Program-made: the position numbers and the translations under genes | Notes under the pieces: model-generated | What the model saw: the letters and a program-made list of their open reading frames with translations, nothing else | What the model was told of the DNA's origin: nothing | Databases searched by the model: none | Assembly: GCF_009905725.1 (NCBI RefSeq) | Contig: NZ_JAAAKV010000009.1 | Span: forward strand, 248,001 to 312,000 | Origin: Emticicia sp. CRIBPO | Lineage (GTDB): Bacteria; Bacteroidota; Bacteroidia; Cytophagales; Spirosomataceae | Direction of reading: 5' to 3' | Length of the DNA stretch: 64,000 nucleotides | Part shown: in pieces, positions 18,745 through 27,264 of the stretch | Position numbering within the stretch: position 1 is the stretch's first letter | Layout: each line of letters starts with the position of its first letter

Positions 18745-19173
18745 ATGAACAATCTGATCATCACCAATACGCCCGAACTTCCTGAAGATTACAGCATTGC
18801 CGTCATCGATGGTAAAGAAGTAACCACCCTCAGACATTTCTATGAGGTTCTGGCTAAAACCCTCGAATTTCCTGACTATTTCGGCTTCAACCTGGATTCG
18901 CTCGACGAACTATTGAACGATCTTTCCTGGATAGAAAATGAGAAAATAGCCATTCAGATCATTAACTCAGAGTCTTTCCTGGCCAGTGAACGCAACCAGG
19001 ATAAAATACTTACCCTCCTTGACCTTCTCGATGCCACCTGCGAAGACTGGCGATGGATGGAGCCCCAGGAAGATATCTCGGAAGATGACGAGGATTATAT
19101 TCCGAAAAAAGAACTGGTTTTTGTTTTTTCCGAGAGCCCCCGCATCACAGAATTGCTGAAGCATTTTGAATAA
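18745..19173 (+). CDS. Barstar-family ribonuclease inhibitor
   Basis: The 142-residue cytoplasmic protein carries the barstar signature: VIDGKEVTTLRHFYEVLAK, then FPDYFGFNLDSLDELLNDLSW (42-62), whose helix and acidic residues (Asp51 and neighbours) correspond to the barnase-binding helix of barstar. The C-terminal part has an acidic segment (EDISEDDEDYIP) and a final strand-helix. It lies five bases after the RNase gene, so it should be made with it and protect the producer from enzyme that has not been exported. It is longer than classical barstar (about 90 residues) through extra acidic sequence. Confidence 0.9.
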   Translation: MNNLIITNTPELPEDYSIAVIDGKEVTTLRHFYEVLAKTLEFPDYFGFNLDSLDELLNDLSWIENEKIAIQIINSESFLASERNQDKILTLLDLLDATCEDWRWMEPQEDISEDDEDYIPKKELVFVFSESPRITELLKHFE

Positions 19174-19179
19174 ATTGCC

Positions 19180-19205
19180 AGCCCGGGGCCTTGAGGCTCC
19201 GGGCT
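19180..19205 (+). terminator. GC-rich hairpin after the barstar gene
   Basis: AGCCCGG pairs with CCGGGCT around a 12-base loop just after the barstar stop. There is no T tract behind it, so it is either a weak terminator or an mRNA 3' stabilising hairpin. Confidence 0.4.
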
Positions 19206-19264
19206 GCAACCGACAGAAACTAAATATTTATTCCTCCACCACCACTTTTCCTTCAACAAAGCCG

Positions 19265-19272
19265 TATTTTTG
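19265..19272 (+). promoter_or_regulatory. Bacteroidota -7 element TATTTTTG
   Basis: A full match to TAnnTTTG, 33 bases before the ATG of the reductase gene. No good -33 TTTG is seen at the usual spacing. Confidence 0.45.
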
Positions 19273-19304
19273 TACCCATTATCAATAAAAGTACTCCTCA
19301 GGGC

Positions 19305-20360
19305 ATGAAATCCTATTTTTTGCAGGTTAAAGACATCATCAAAGAGACAGAAGATACCATCACCATAGAATTCTGGCATCCACTCAGCGAACAAATCAAA
19401 TATAAAGCAGGGCAATTCCTTACCATTATCGTCCCGGCAGACGGCGGCAAGAAAGTCAGACGCAGTTACTCCATGTCTACTTCTCCCCATACCGACACGG
19501 CGGTAGGCGTTACCGTCAAAAGGGTTCACCAGGGCCTGGTTTCCAATTACCTCAATGATAACGTCAAAAAAGGTGATTTCCTGGAAGTCCTTGAACCGAT
19601 GGGTACTTTTCATTATGATTCAGAACCGGAAAAAGACAGGAATATTTATCTTATCGGAGCAGGAAGCGGCATTACTCCGCTGATCTCCATCGCCAAGTCT
19701 GCTTTGAAGTCAGAGAGCCATGCCAAAGTCAGGTTGATTTACGGCAACCGCTCCGAAAATTCTATTATCTTCAAAAATGCCCTTCATGAACTGGAAAAGG
19801 CTTATGGTGACCGTTTTGAGGTCAGACATATCCTCAGCAACCCTTCGGCCTACTGGGTGGGTGATAAAGGCAGGATCAACCAGGCCAATGCGACCATGTT
19901 CCTTAAAAACTGGGGGGTAAATTTCAACAAAGACGAATTCTTCATGTGCGGACCGGAACAGATGATGGAAGAAATCAAAAAGATCTATACCGTTTATGAA
20001 GTGCCTAAAGAGCGTGCCCATTTTGAAAAATTCAATGCTCCGATGCTCAATGAAACCATGGAAGAAAAAGACGATAACAGCTTAAAACCGCAAACCGTCA
20101 AGGTAATCTATGATGGTGAAGAGCATGTGTTCCTGGTAGAACCACACCAGTCAATCCTGGAAGCAGCCCTCGAAAAAGACATTGATCTGCCCTACTCGTG
20201 TCAGGCGGGTATGTGTACGGCCTGCCTTGGCCTCTGCAAAGAAGGTAAAGTAAAAATGGACGAGGAAGATGGCCTGACCGAAAAAGAAATCGCCAAAGGC
20301 TATGTACTTACCTGCGTTTCGCATCCGTTGACGGAAGGTGTCGTGATCGAGATCGACTAA
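19305..20360 (+). CDS. PaaE-like ferredoxin/flavin oxidoreductase (FAD, NAD(P)H, [2Fe-2S])
   Basis: The 351-residue protein has the three modules of phenylacetyl-CoA oxygenase reductase-type enzymes: an FAD-binding barrel with RRSYSMST (52-59), an NAD(P)-binding domain with GAGSGITPLISIAKS (about 119) and FFMCGPEQMMEE (about 211), and a C-terminal plant-type [2Fe-2S] ferredoxin domain with Cys299, Cys304, Cys307 and Cys337. It passes electrons from NAD(P)H via FAD to the iron-sulfur centre and then to an oxygenase or desaturase partner. No paaABCD genes or other obvious partner lie in the window, so a role in phenylacetate breakdown is not supported; in Bacteroidota such proteins often stand alone and may serve lipid desaturases. 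Its stop overlaps that of the convergent glycosyltransferase. Confidence 0.88.
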   Translation: MKSYFLQVKDIIKETEDTITIEFWHPLSEQIKYKAGQFLTIIVPADGGKKVRRSYSMSTSPHTDTAVGVTVKRVHQGLVSNYLNDNVKKGDFLEVLEPMGTFHYDSEPEKDRNIYLIGAGSGITPLISIAKSALKSESHAKVRLIYGNRSENSIIFKNALHELEKAYGDRFEVRHILSNPSAYWVGDKGRINQANATMFLKNWGVNFNKDEFFMCGPEQMMEEIKKIYTVYEVPKERAHFEKFNAPMLNETMEEKDDNSLKPQTVKVIYDGEEHVFLVEPHQSILEAALEKDIDLPYSCQAGMCTACLGLCKEGKVKMDEEDGLTEKEIAKGYVLTCVSHPLTEGVVIEID

Positions 20361-21283
20361 AGGAGTTTATAGTTTTTAAAACCTCCGATCACATAACCGC
20401 CCAGAAAATTCTCCTCAATCCAGCTTAATATCCTGTATTTAGGTTTCTCATGCTTCATCAGTTTCCGGCCGATCGCATCCGGGCCTGAAAAACGGAGCTT
20501 GTCTTTCCAGTGCAATGTACTTATTTTCTTTTCCATTACCCGGGGGTGCGTTCCGGTGAACACTTTGCAACGGTCCAGACGGCCGTAATCAAAAACCTCA
20601 GGCTCGTTCTCATCTATACTTCCTGAATATGAAACGACGGCCGTAACCTGCTTTTTCTGCATCAGTTCGGGAGGCCTCACCCATCCGTAATGAAACACCC
20701 TCGCTTTTAGAGCAATACAACTCAGTTTCTGTGTTCCCTGGTGCTGCAGATAATCTCCTTTAAAATCCGGCGAAACCCTGAACGACTGGGCATCCCGCCA
20801 CGAATGTATGTCTTTCCTGTTTCTGACGATCCTGATCTCTTTCTTGTACCAGCAATGATCACTGAAATAATGCCCGTAGTCTCCAAAAAAGTGGAGATAA
20901 TTAAACACAAAACCTTCTACCTCCGGCTTATCCAGGTATTTTTCGCAGGCTTGTCTGATCTCCGGCAAGTCATCTTCATGGATCACCTCATCTCCCTGCA
21001 CATAAAACAGCCAGTCGCCCGTACAGGCCTCTTTGGCAATGTCGGTCTGATGGGCATACTCCGTCCCGAATTTATAAGCCTGTAAATCCCAGACTGTATT
21101 GATGATCCTGATCTTTGGCGAATTCAGTGATTCCAGCAATTCCAGCGTACGGTCATCAGGATCATTATCTCCCAAAGCAATCACCAACTCATCTACAAAA
21201 TCAAGTATGGACAAAAGCGATTCTCTGACCGGGTAATAAAGACTGGAAGTATTTCTTAAAAAAGTGAATCCGCTGATTTTCAT
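20357..21283 (-). CDS. Family 2-like glycosyltransferase
   Basis: This 308-residue protein begins with MKISGFTFLRNTSSLYYPV and contains the GT-A nucleotide-sugar region (LVIALGDNDPDDRTLELL, about 35-52) and the acceptor/metal region FYVQGDEVIHEDDLPEI (about 97-113). The pattern is that of GT2-like enzymes common in Bacteroidota glycan clusters. It is cytoplasmic, without membrane helices. Donor and acceptor cannot be read from the sequence. It has its own promoter (21303-21310) and opens a stretch with three further glycosyltransferases and a sugar aminotransferase. Confidence 0.82.
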   Translation of the reverse strand: MKISGFTFLRNTSSLYYPVRESLLSILDFVDELVIALGDNDPDDRTLELLESLNSPKIRIINTVWDLQAYKFGTEYAHQTDIAKEACTGDWLFYVQGDEVIHEDDLPEIRQACEKYLDKPEVEGFVFNYLHFFGDYGHYFSDHCWYKKEIRIVRNRKDIHSWRDAQSFRVSPDFKGDYLQHQGTQKLSCIALKARVFHYGWVRPPELMQKKQVTAVVSYSGSIDENEPEVFDYGRLDRCKVFTGTHPRVMEKKISTLHWKDKLRFSGPDAIGRKLMKHEKPKYRILSWIEENFLGGYVIGGFKNYKLL

Positions 21284-21302
21284 AAAGATGTTTTGAAAGC
21301 TG

Positions 21303-21310
21303 CAAAACTA
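21303..21310 (-). promoter_or_regulatory. Promoter for the glycosyltransferase at 20357-21283
   Basis: On the minus strand, TAGTTTTG matches TAnnTTTG, and TTTG lies 16 bases further upstream, one base short of the usual 17-23 spacing. Transcription would start about 15 bases before the ATG. Confidence 0.55.
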
Positions 21311-21913
21311 CGAAATAATGAGATACCAAAAGAGTATGTTCCCTTTCCTGATAAACCCGTTCCCTCACCTTTCTCCTATTTTTCACAAAACCAGCTCGTG
21401 CGGGCAGCTGCCATGATGACCATAAAGAAGATTTGATCATCATTTGATTACACAAAATAAAAACCTTCTTAACATGGCCTCAAAAACGGAACAATTCAAT
21501 TAATCTTAAAAATTGTACAATTCCAATATTGACCAATAAGTCTACTAATCTTATAGAATACAAAATATTATATAAGATTACTCTTTCAAGAAGCCTAAGT
21601 TATACCACAAAACCAAATTTTATTCTTAAACCGACACTCATAGAGTCTTTTTTTAATTTTTTTTCGATTTTCTGAAAATATTTTTTTTTTCGATTTCGAT
21701 ACAGACTTGGCACCTCTTTTTTTGAATTGCAATTTTTTAAATTTTAAACCCCCGAAAACGCACTTCCTTTTTTGTTTTTTATCATTTTTTAGTTTAAAAA
21801 ATCCCGTTTTCGCACCAAATACACTAAAATGACACATTTGTTTCTTAGAAATAAACTGCCTTCATTTGTTCATCGAATAACAAATTGATTTTAATCAACA
21901 AAAAGATACAGTA
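21311..21913. other. AT-rich non-coding region
   Basis: About 600 bases between divergent genes. The part from 21640 to 21800 has long T and A tracts; the minus-strand open frame across it codes almost only Lys, Phe and Ser and looks like low-complexity artefact. No RNA gene or clear promoter is visible. A promoter for 21914 is expected in the last 100 bases. Confidence 0.5.
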
Positions 21914-22318
21914 ATGAAAACGGAAAAACATATCGGAGGAAATTTGTACGGATCTACGAATGAGACTCAAATTATCGACTACCTTGCAGACCACAAAAAA
22001 ATGCCTGCAAACCTTAATAAATCTTTTGTCCTTTCTTTTATGGAAGACAAAAACTTCAACCTGATCCTGTTCCTTCCGAACGAGACTCAGAATAAGTTTA
22101 TGCAATTTACTTTTGTAGATTTCATCACTAATGAAGACACCCTGATTTACATGTCAGGTATGTTCAAAGAATTGTCAAAACAAGACTATTCAGCTTACAA
22201 ACCTGCTCAGAACAAAGTGGATGATGTGCTTTACATGCTTCCTACTTACAGGGCACTGGCCGGATACAAAAAATCGGTGGAAGAGGAGTCAGCAGAAAAA
22301 GTAAAAGTAGCTTACTGA
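21914..22318 (+). CDS. Hypothetical soluble protein, probably frameshifted near its end
   Basis: The 134-residue product (MKTEKHIGGNLYGSTNETQ) has no signal or membrane helix; it shows an amphipathic strand-helix pattern (FVLSFMEDKNFNLILFLP, FMQFTFVDFITNEDTLIYM). I recognise no family. After the TGA at 22316, a different frame immediately continues open for 40 codons (DDKLKVNPDAAVALNGF, TLPVKEEYRSRLLYLL) to a stop at 22437-22439, with sensible composition and no start codon of its own. A one-base indel between 22311 and 22316 would join the two into a ~175-residue protein. This may be a mutation, a sequencing error or a chance tail. Confidence 0.65.
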   Translation: MKTEKHIGGNLYGSTNETQIIDYLADHKKMPANLNKSFVLSFMEDKNFNLILFLPNETQNKFMQFTFVDFITNEDTLIYMSGMFKELSKQDYSAYKPAQNKVDDVLYMLPTYRALAGYKKSVEEESAEKVKVAY

Positions 22319-22464
22319 TGATAAGCTCAAAGTCAATCCGGATGCGGCCGTTGCTTTAAACGGCTTTAATCCAAACAACAAAACCACCACTTTGCCAGTG
22401 AAAGAGGAGTACAGATCAAGGTTATTATACCTTTTGTGATAAGGCAAAATACCATATAAATATA

Positions 22465-22489
22465 AAATGGGGCTCCGGCCCCATTTTTT
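22465..22489 (+). terminator. Rho-independent terminator
   Basis: ATGGGGC pairs with GCCCCAT around TCCG, followed by six T. It ends the transcript of the preceding hypothetical gene, which rules out any upstream start for the glycosyltransferase that would read through it. Confidence 0.85.
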
Positions 22490-22625
22490 GTTTCCATACA
22501 CCCTTCATTTATTACAGAATAATCACAGTGCCAGCACTGTTGTTAGCCCGACAATCCATACTTTTGTAAAACGGCATCCGGGTATCAGCTACCCTGATCC
22601 GGATCGTAAACTACATTTGACAGAT

Positions 22626-23747
22626 ATGAACATCGGTTTTGAGGCTAAAAGAATCTTTCATAATAAAACAGGACTCGGTAATTACAGCCGCGACCTGGTC
22701 AGAATACTCAGCCATTTCTTTCCCGACCGGAATTACTACCTCTACAACCCGAAGCCGGCTAAAAAAGCCCTGTTTATACCCAATAATATCAACGTATTTG
22801 AAAAGCAACCTACTGGTTCGTTCAACCGCAGTTTTTACAATTTCTGGAGACAAAGAGCCATCATCCGTGACCTGAAGAATGATAACATCGGATTATTTCA
22901 CGGCCTTTCAGGCGAGCTGCCTTCCGGCCTGAGCAAAAACGGCATCAGGAGTATCGTTACCATTCATGACCTGATATTTCTCAAATTTCCGCAGTTTTAT
23001 TCATTTATCGACCGGCAGATCCATTTCTACAAATTCAAAAAAGCCGCTGAAAATGCTGACCTGGTGATCGCCATCAGTGAGCAAACCAAACTGGACATCA
23101 TGGAATACCTGGGCATTCCGGAATCAAAAATAAAGGTGGTGTACCAGGGATGCCAGGATGTATTCAAAAAGAAATATCCTGAAAATCAGAAAGAACAGGT
23201 CCGGAAGAAATTTAACCTCCCGCAAAACTTCATTCTCAATGTCGGGACGATCGAAACGAGGAAAAATGTACTGACCGCCATCAAAGCCATCAGAGACATA
23301 AAGACCAGCCTGGTCATTATCGGTTCTGAAACCGCTTATTTTAAAGAAGTAAAGCAGTACATCAGCCAGCACAATTTAGAAGCCAGGGTCATATTTCTGA
23401 AAGGCGTAAGCAGTGAAGAACTCGCCATTCTGTATCAGCTGGCAGATGTTTTTGTCTACCCTTCTCTTTATGAAGGTTTCGGAATTCCGATCATCGAAGC
23501 CCTGTTTTCAGGCACACCGGTGATCACCTCAAAAGGCAGCTGTTTTCCGGAAGCCGGAGGGCCGGATTCAATTTATGTGGATCCCTATGATCCTGAAGCG
23601 TTGAGACTTGAGTTACAGACTTTACTTAACGATGCCGTAAGAAGAGAGAAAATAGCAGAAGCAGGATTGCTGTTTGCAGAGCGATTCAACGATGTTCACA
23701 TCGCCGATAACATCATGAGGCTTTACAAACAAGTAATGACAGAATAA
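22626..23747 (+). CDS. GT4-family (GT-B fold) glycosyltransferase
   Basis: I choose ATG 22626 (MNIGFEAKRIFHNKTGLGNY): an open frame reaches back to 22467 but begins inside a strong terminator hairpin and adds low-quality sequence. The 373-residue enzyme has a GT-B N-terminal domain with the acceptor loop HNKTGLGNYSRDL (about 12-24) and a C-terminal donor domain with ILNVGTIETRKN (about 202), the conserved YPSLYEGFGIPIIEALFSG (about 279-297; EGFGIPIIEA is the E-x7-E site) and GTPVITS. GT4 enzymes are retaining transferases that build LPS O-antigen, capsule or exopolysaccharide. Context with GT2, GT25 and DegT genes supports a surface-glycan role; the linkage is unknown. Confidence 0.88.
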   Translation: MNIGFEAKRIFHNKTGLGNYSRDLVRILSHFFPDRNYYLYNPKPAKKALFIPNNINVFEKQPTGSFNRSFYNFWRQRAIIRDLKNDNIGLFHGLSGELPSGLSKNGIRSIVTIHDLIFLKFPQFYSFIDRQIHFYKFKKAAENADLVIAISEQTKLDIMEYLGIPESKIKVVYQGCQDVFKKKYPENQKEQVRKKFNLPQNFILNVGTIETRKNVLTAIKAIRDIKTSLVIIGSETAYFKEVKQYISQHNLEARVIFLKGVSSEELAILYQLADVFVYPSLYEGFGIPIIEALFSGTPVITSKGSCFPEAGGPDSIYVDPYDPEALRLELQTLLNDAVRREKIAEAGLLFAERFNDVHIADNIMRLYKQVMTE

Positions 23748-23767
23748 GACACTTCTAAAAAGCAAAA

Positions 23768-23801
23768 GAGATCGCCCCGCAAGGAAAACGATCTCATTTT
23801 T
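23768..23801 (+). terminator. Rho-independent terminator between convergent glycosyltransferase genes
   Basis: GAGATCG pairs with CGATCTC around a 14-base loop and is followed by ATTTTTT. It ends the GT4 transcript. Confidence 0.7.
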
Positions 23802-23864
23802 TACATTTTTGGGTATACAACAGACGCCGGTGAGGCCCTTAGCTTATCCTGACGTCCGCAATGA

Positions 23865-24776
23865 CTAAGCTCCGGAAATCGGAATAGGTCTTTTCTTGAA
23901 TTTCACTTTCCAGCGATCAATGCGTTTTTTTAAACTCAATAACATATCTTCTTCAGGGTTTTCCATGTAGCCTTTAAAGTCAGTCCCTATTTTCAAATAG
24001 TTGTTAAAGAAAGTATTACTACTCATCCCCCATTTCAAAATAAAGTTACTTCTGCCGTCATTTCTTTTCACCCTTGCGGTACTTATACTTCCAAAGTGAT
24101 AAGCCCTGCTTTTGCTGATTCCTTTATAATACCTGACCCCGTAGTGCCACAATTTGATCATGAAATCGGGGTCACTGTACATGCCGGGATAAAACTCAAC
24201 ACTCAATCCCCCGATGGCCCTGAAAACAAACGTAGGCAACACCAATGGGTACCACTGACTTCCGTTCCAGTCTTTTTTCTCAAAACCGGCATACTCTTTC
24301 AGAAAACGCTGTTCGTCAAACTGAGACGGATGCCTTCCGTAATCCTTGTCCGGAATGATGCACGGTATCTTTTTGTTATAAGGCTCGATCATCGTACCGC
24401 TCAGGCACCATTTTTCGTCCGGCATCTTTTTAATTTCAGCCAGCAGATGCTCGTCCCAGTCAGGGCATAAATAAAGATCGTCATCAATCAGGACCAGCAA
24501 ATCCGAAACCGCTAAATGAGAAATGGCATTGAAGCCGTAACACACCCCGCTGTTTTCAGAACTTTTGGTATACCCGATATCTTTCTGAGCCAGAACCCAG
24601 TCTTCAGTTCCGTCGTTTCCCTGGTTAATATGAACCAGTATCTGGTGTTGGTGTCTGCTGTTTTTGCGGATACTGTCCACCACACATTTTAAATAATCCA
24701 GGTTATTCCAGGTCGGGATCAGGATCGAAAATACAGGATCAAAATCAAGTCCGACCTTGAAAGTTTTAAAATTCAT
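23865..24776 (-). CDS. Family 2 glycosyltransferase
   Basis: The 303-residue protein has a standard GT2 GT-A domain: FSILIPTWNNLDYLKCVVDS (about 16-35), NSGVCYGFNA (about 79) and the metal-binding LVLIDDDLYLCPDW (about 94-107). No membrane segments are present. It starts 31 bases after the stop of the DegT aminotransferase gene on the same strand, so the two are probably one transcript, and the enzyme may transfer the amino sugar made with that aminotransferase. The donor is a guess. Confidence 0.85.
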   Translation of the reverse strand: MNFKTFKVGLDFDPVFSILIPTWNNLDYLKCVVDSIRKNSRHQHQILVHINQGNDGTEDWVLAQKDIGYTKSSENSGVCYGFNAISHLAVSDLLVLIDDDLYLCPDWDEHLLAEIKKMPDEKWCLSGTMIEPYNKKIPCIIPDKDYGRHPSQFDEQRFLKEYAGFEKKDWNGSQWYPLVLPTFVFRAIGGLSVEFYPGMYSDPDFMIKLWHYGVRYYKGISKSRAYHFGSISTARVKRNDGRSNFILKWGMSSNTFFNNYLKIGTDFKGYMENPEEDMLLSLKKRIDRWKVKFKKRPIPISGA

Positions 24777-24807
24777 CTGATTTGATACTTTTAATAAACA
24801 GCCTTTC

Positions 24808-25956
24808 TCACCAACCTTTCCTGATCACCTCAGCTATTCTTTCCACATCACATTCAGTCACCTTGGCATGAAGAGGCAATACGATATAGCGGTCTTCCAT
24901 CCTGTCCATATTCGGGAACTTACCTTCCTGCCTTCCTCCGAAAATAGTGTACCTGTCATTCCTGTAATGTACCTGGGCAGACTCGATATCATGGTTTCTG
25001 AGGTGTCTCATAAAGTTATCACGGTCATCTACTTCAGCCGTCAGTAACCAGGCGGCGTGCTCTCTGTCTTCATACTCAGCTCCTATGATCCTGATGCCTT
25101 CCACCCCGGCCAGAACCTCACAATATTTCTTATACAACCGCTGCCTGTGCTCCAGGTGCTCATCAAATTCTTCCAGTGAAGCAATCCCCAGCACAGCGGC
25201 CAGGTCCGTCATCTGATATTTATACCCCACCTCAACAATATCATTCTCCCAAATACCCTTCTGCTTTTTCAGGCGGTCAATACCAAACCATCTCAATCTT
25301 TTGGCTTTTTCTACCAGTTCAGGATCTTTAATAGTCAGCATGCCCCCGTCTCCGGTAGTCACGTGCTTGATGGCCTGAAACGAAAACATAGAAAAGTCAC
25401 TTTCACTGCCTATTATTTTGCCTTTGTACCTGGCTCCCAGGGCGTGGGCAGCATCTTCAATGATTTTCAGATCGTACTTCCTTCCCAACTCCCAAAGCTT
25501 GTCCATGTCGCATGGCAACCCGCCGTAATGCACACACACAATGGCCTTTGTCTTTTCCGTGATCAGGTCCTCAATAGCATTAGCGTCTATATTCAGATTC
25601 TCATCTATGTCACAAAAGACAATCTTCGCTCCTATATACAGGAGAGGAATATTTGTAGCCGTACAGGTAAAAACCGGAACGATCACCTCGTCGTCAGGCT
25701 GAATGTCTGCCAGCAGATAAGACAGATGGAGAGCATCTGTACCTGAACCTACTGCCAGGCTCTTACAGGGATAAGCAAATTTGGAATTGAACATATGTTC
25801 AAATTCCTCTACTCTCGGCCCCTGACCGATCCAACGGGTATTCAAAACGTTTTCTAAATATTGTACAGCATTTTTGGGAATGTTAGGATGAAACAAAACG
25901 ATACCCTCGTGGGTCTCCATTAAAGGGAGTTCATCCAGTGATTTTTCTTTAGTCAT
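24808..25956 (-). CDS. DegT/DnrJ/EryC1/StrS-type sugar aminotransferase
   Basis: This 382-residue PLP enzyme has VGSGTDALHLSYLLA (about 69-83, phosphate and ring contacts), VFTCTATNIPLLYIGA, the cofactor aspartate in IIEDAAHALGARY (about 165) and the Schiff-base lysine in FQAIKHVTTGDGGM (about 197). Such enzymes convert nucleotide-linked keto sugars to amino sugars for O-antigen, capsule or S-layer glycans. The C-terminal part (YKYQMTDLAAVLG) completes a normal-length protein. It is first in a two-gene transcript with the GT2 at 23865. No sugar dehydratase or epimerase is present in the window, so its keto-sugar substrate must be made elsewhere. Confidence 0.9.
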   Translation of the reverse strand: MTKEKSLDELPLMETHEGIVLFHPNIPKNAVQYLENVLNTRWIGQGPRVEEFEHMFNSKFAYPCKSLAVGSGTDALHLSYLLADIQPDDEVIVPVFTCTATNIPLLYIGAKIVFCDIDENLNIDANAIEDLITEKTKAIVCVHYGGLPCDMDKLWELGRKYDLKIIEDAAHALGARYKGKIIGSESDFSMFSFQAIKHVTTGDGGMLTIKDPELVEKAKRLRWFGIDRLKKQKGIWENDIVEVGYKYQMTDLAAVLGIASLEEFDEHLEHRQRLYKKYCEVLAGVEGIRIIGAEYEDREHAAWLLTAEVDDRDNFMRHLRNHDIESAQVHYRNDRYTIFGGRQEGKFPNMDRMEDRYIVLPLHAKVTECDVERIAEVIRKGW

Positions 25957-26515
25957 TTCTAGCGTTAGTGATAATTTTCATGCAATGTAGGATTTTATCC
26001 ACAAATATTACCTATATGATGAAATTATTTTTTTCGTAGATAAAAGAATTAAATCTGTAGACAAAATAGCAGATCAATCGACCAATGTATACGATACAAA
26101 TATACCTCAGGCCCTGTAAAACACAATTTTCATGGCTAAACCAGCCTTTTTCTGCCATTCTTCTACCACAAAAAAAAGGCTTTTACCGGCTCCGGATAAC
26201 GACGTTTTTTTGCAGAAAATACACTTCCACAATCCCGGAATAATCCAATTACAACAACTATATTTTTCGTTGTTAATTTAAACAGGGAAAGAATACGTCA
26301 TTTCTGTTCTGTACATACGCCCCCTCAAGTCTATACACGATCCTTCATGAGATTATATAAAGAAGTCCTATAAAGTTAATATGAATTTAATGCGAAAAAT
26401 GAAATGTTGCTGCTGTAAGTGCGTTGATTTGCCGTATTGCTTAGATAACAACCTTATGGATGTTTCCAGGGTCTATATTTAACATGCTTAAAACGCACTA
26501 AAACTACAGCTCAGA
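25957..26515. other. AT-rich non-coding region
   Basis: About 560 bases between divergent genes. It has A/T tracts and no clear promoter or RNA. A 33-codon Cys-rich frame (26381-26482, with KCCCCKC) is open on the + strand but has no other sign of being a gene. Confidence 0.5.
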
Positions 26516-27259
26516 ATGAAACGCAATTTGAAAGATTTCGGGATAGAGGGCATTTATGTGGTTCATGCCAAAACAGGCTATGAGGTACACGAAGAAAGAA
26601 TCAACAGGCTCTTCCCGGAAATGGGAATGGAGCATGAATTTGTAACAGATGGAGATATCTCAAACTTCACCCCGGAGTTGCTGGGAAAGTATTTCTGCCC
26701 TGAAATATCCTCAAATCTCAGCCAAGGGGCTCTATCCTGCACACTCAATCATATTCTCAGTTATGAAAAAATCGTCAAGAATCAGAACAGGTATGCCCTG
26801 ATTTTTGAGAATGATCCCTTTTTCCTGGGAGACTTCCCCTGTTCTATCGCAGCACTGGCCAGAGAAGCTGAAGAACTGGAACCGGGCTTTATTATCTCCC
26901 TGGAAAACAGCACCCTCAGATTTCCTCCGTATAAAACCATAAAGAAAGACAAGCTCATTTATGAAGCAGACAACGGAAGGTGTGCCGGTGCGTATCTGAT
27001 CGATTTTTTTGCCGCCGAAACCATCCTGAAAGACCTCAAAGCCAACAAATGCACCCAGGTGATAGACTGGTGGCATAACTCTATGATTGACAGGAACATT
27101 ATCAAGGTTTACTGGGCTCACCCGACACTCACAGAACAAGGCTCTCATAACGGGCTCATGTCGTCCCCGCTTTCAACCAGCAAGAAAAATATGGCAAGGC
27201 GAATCAAATGGGTGGCTCAGAAGCTATATAAAACTCATTTTCTCAGGTATCTCAAATGA
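26516..27259 (+). CDS. GT25-like glycosyltransferase (LPS-type)
   Basis: The 247-residue protein has the GT25 layout: IEGIYVVHAKTGYEVHEERI at the start, LSQGALSCTLNHILSYEKI (about 76-94) and the acidic motif RYALIFENDPFFLG (about 99-112), then an AYLIDFFAAE segment (about 160). GT25 enzymes add galactose or related sugars to lipooligosaccharide. The usual E-D-D of the acidic motif is E-N-D here, which may alter metal binding. It is monocistronic and convergent with porZ, five bases apart. Confidence 0.82.
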   Translation: MKRNLKDFGIEGIYVVHAKTGYEVHEERINRLFPEMGMEHEFVTDGDISNFTPELLGKYFCPEISSNLSQGALSCTLNHILSYEKIVKNQNRYALIFENDPFFLGDFPCSIAALAREAEELEPGFIISLENSTLRFPPYKTIKKDKLIYEADNGRCAGAYLIDFFAAETILKDLKANKCTQVIDWWHNSMIDRNIIKVYWAHPTLTEQGSHNGLMSSPLSTSKKNMARRIKWVAQKLYKTHFLRYLK

Positions 27260-27264
27260 ATCTG

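Noticed and set aside
21595-21837. Minus-strand open frame of 80 codons rich in Lys and Phe
   Set aside because: It is created by long A and T tracts in AT-rich spacer DNA and has no protein-like pattern.
22467-22625. Upstream extension of the GT4 glycosyltransferase
   Set aside because: It starts inside a strong terminator hairpin and the extra residues do not resemble the family; ATG 22626 is better.
26381-26482. 33-codon Cys-rich frame (KCCCCKC)
   Set aside because: No ribosome site, no conserved pattern and A/T-rich surroundings; likely chance, though the Cys density is curious.
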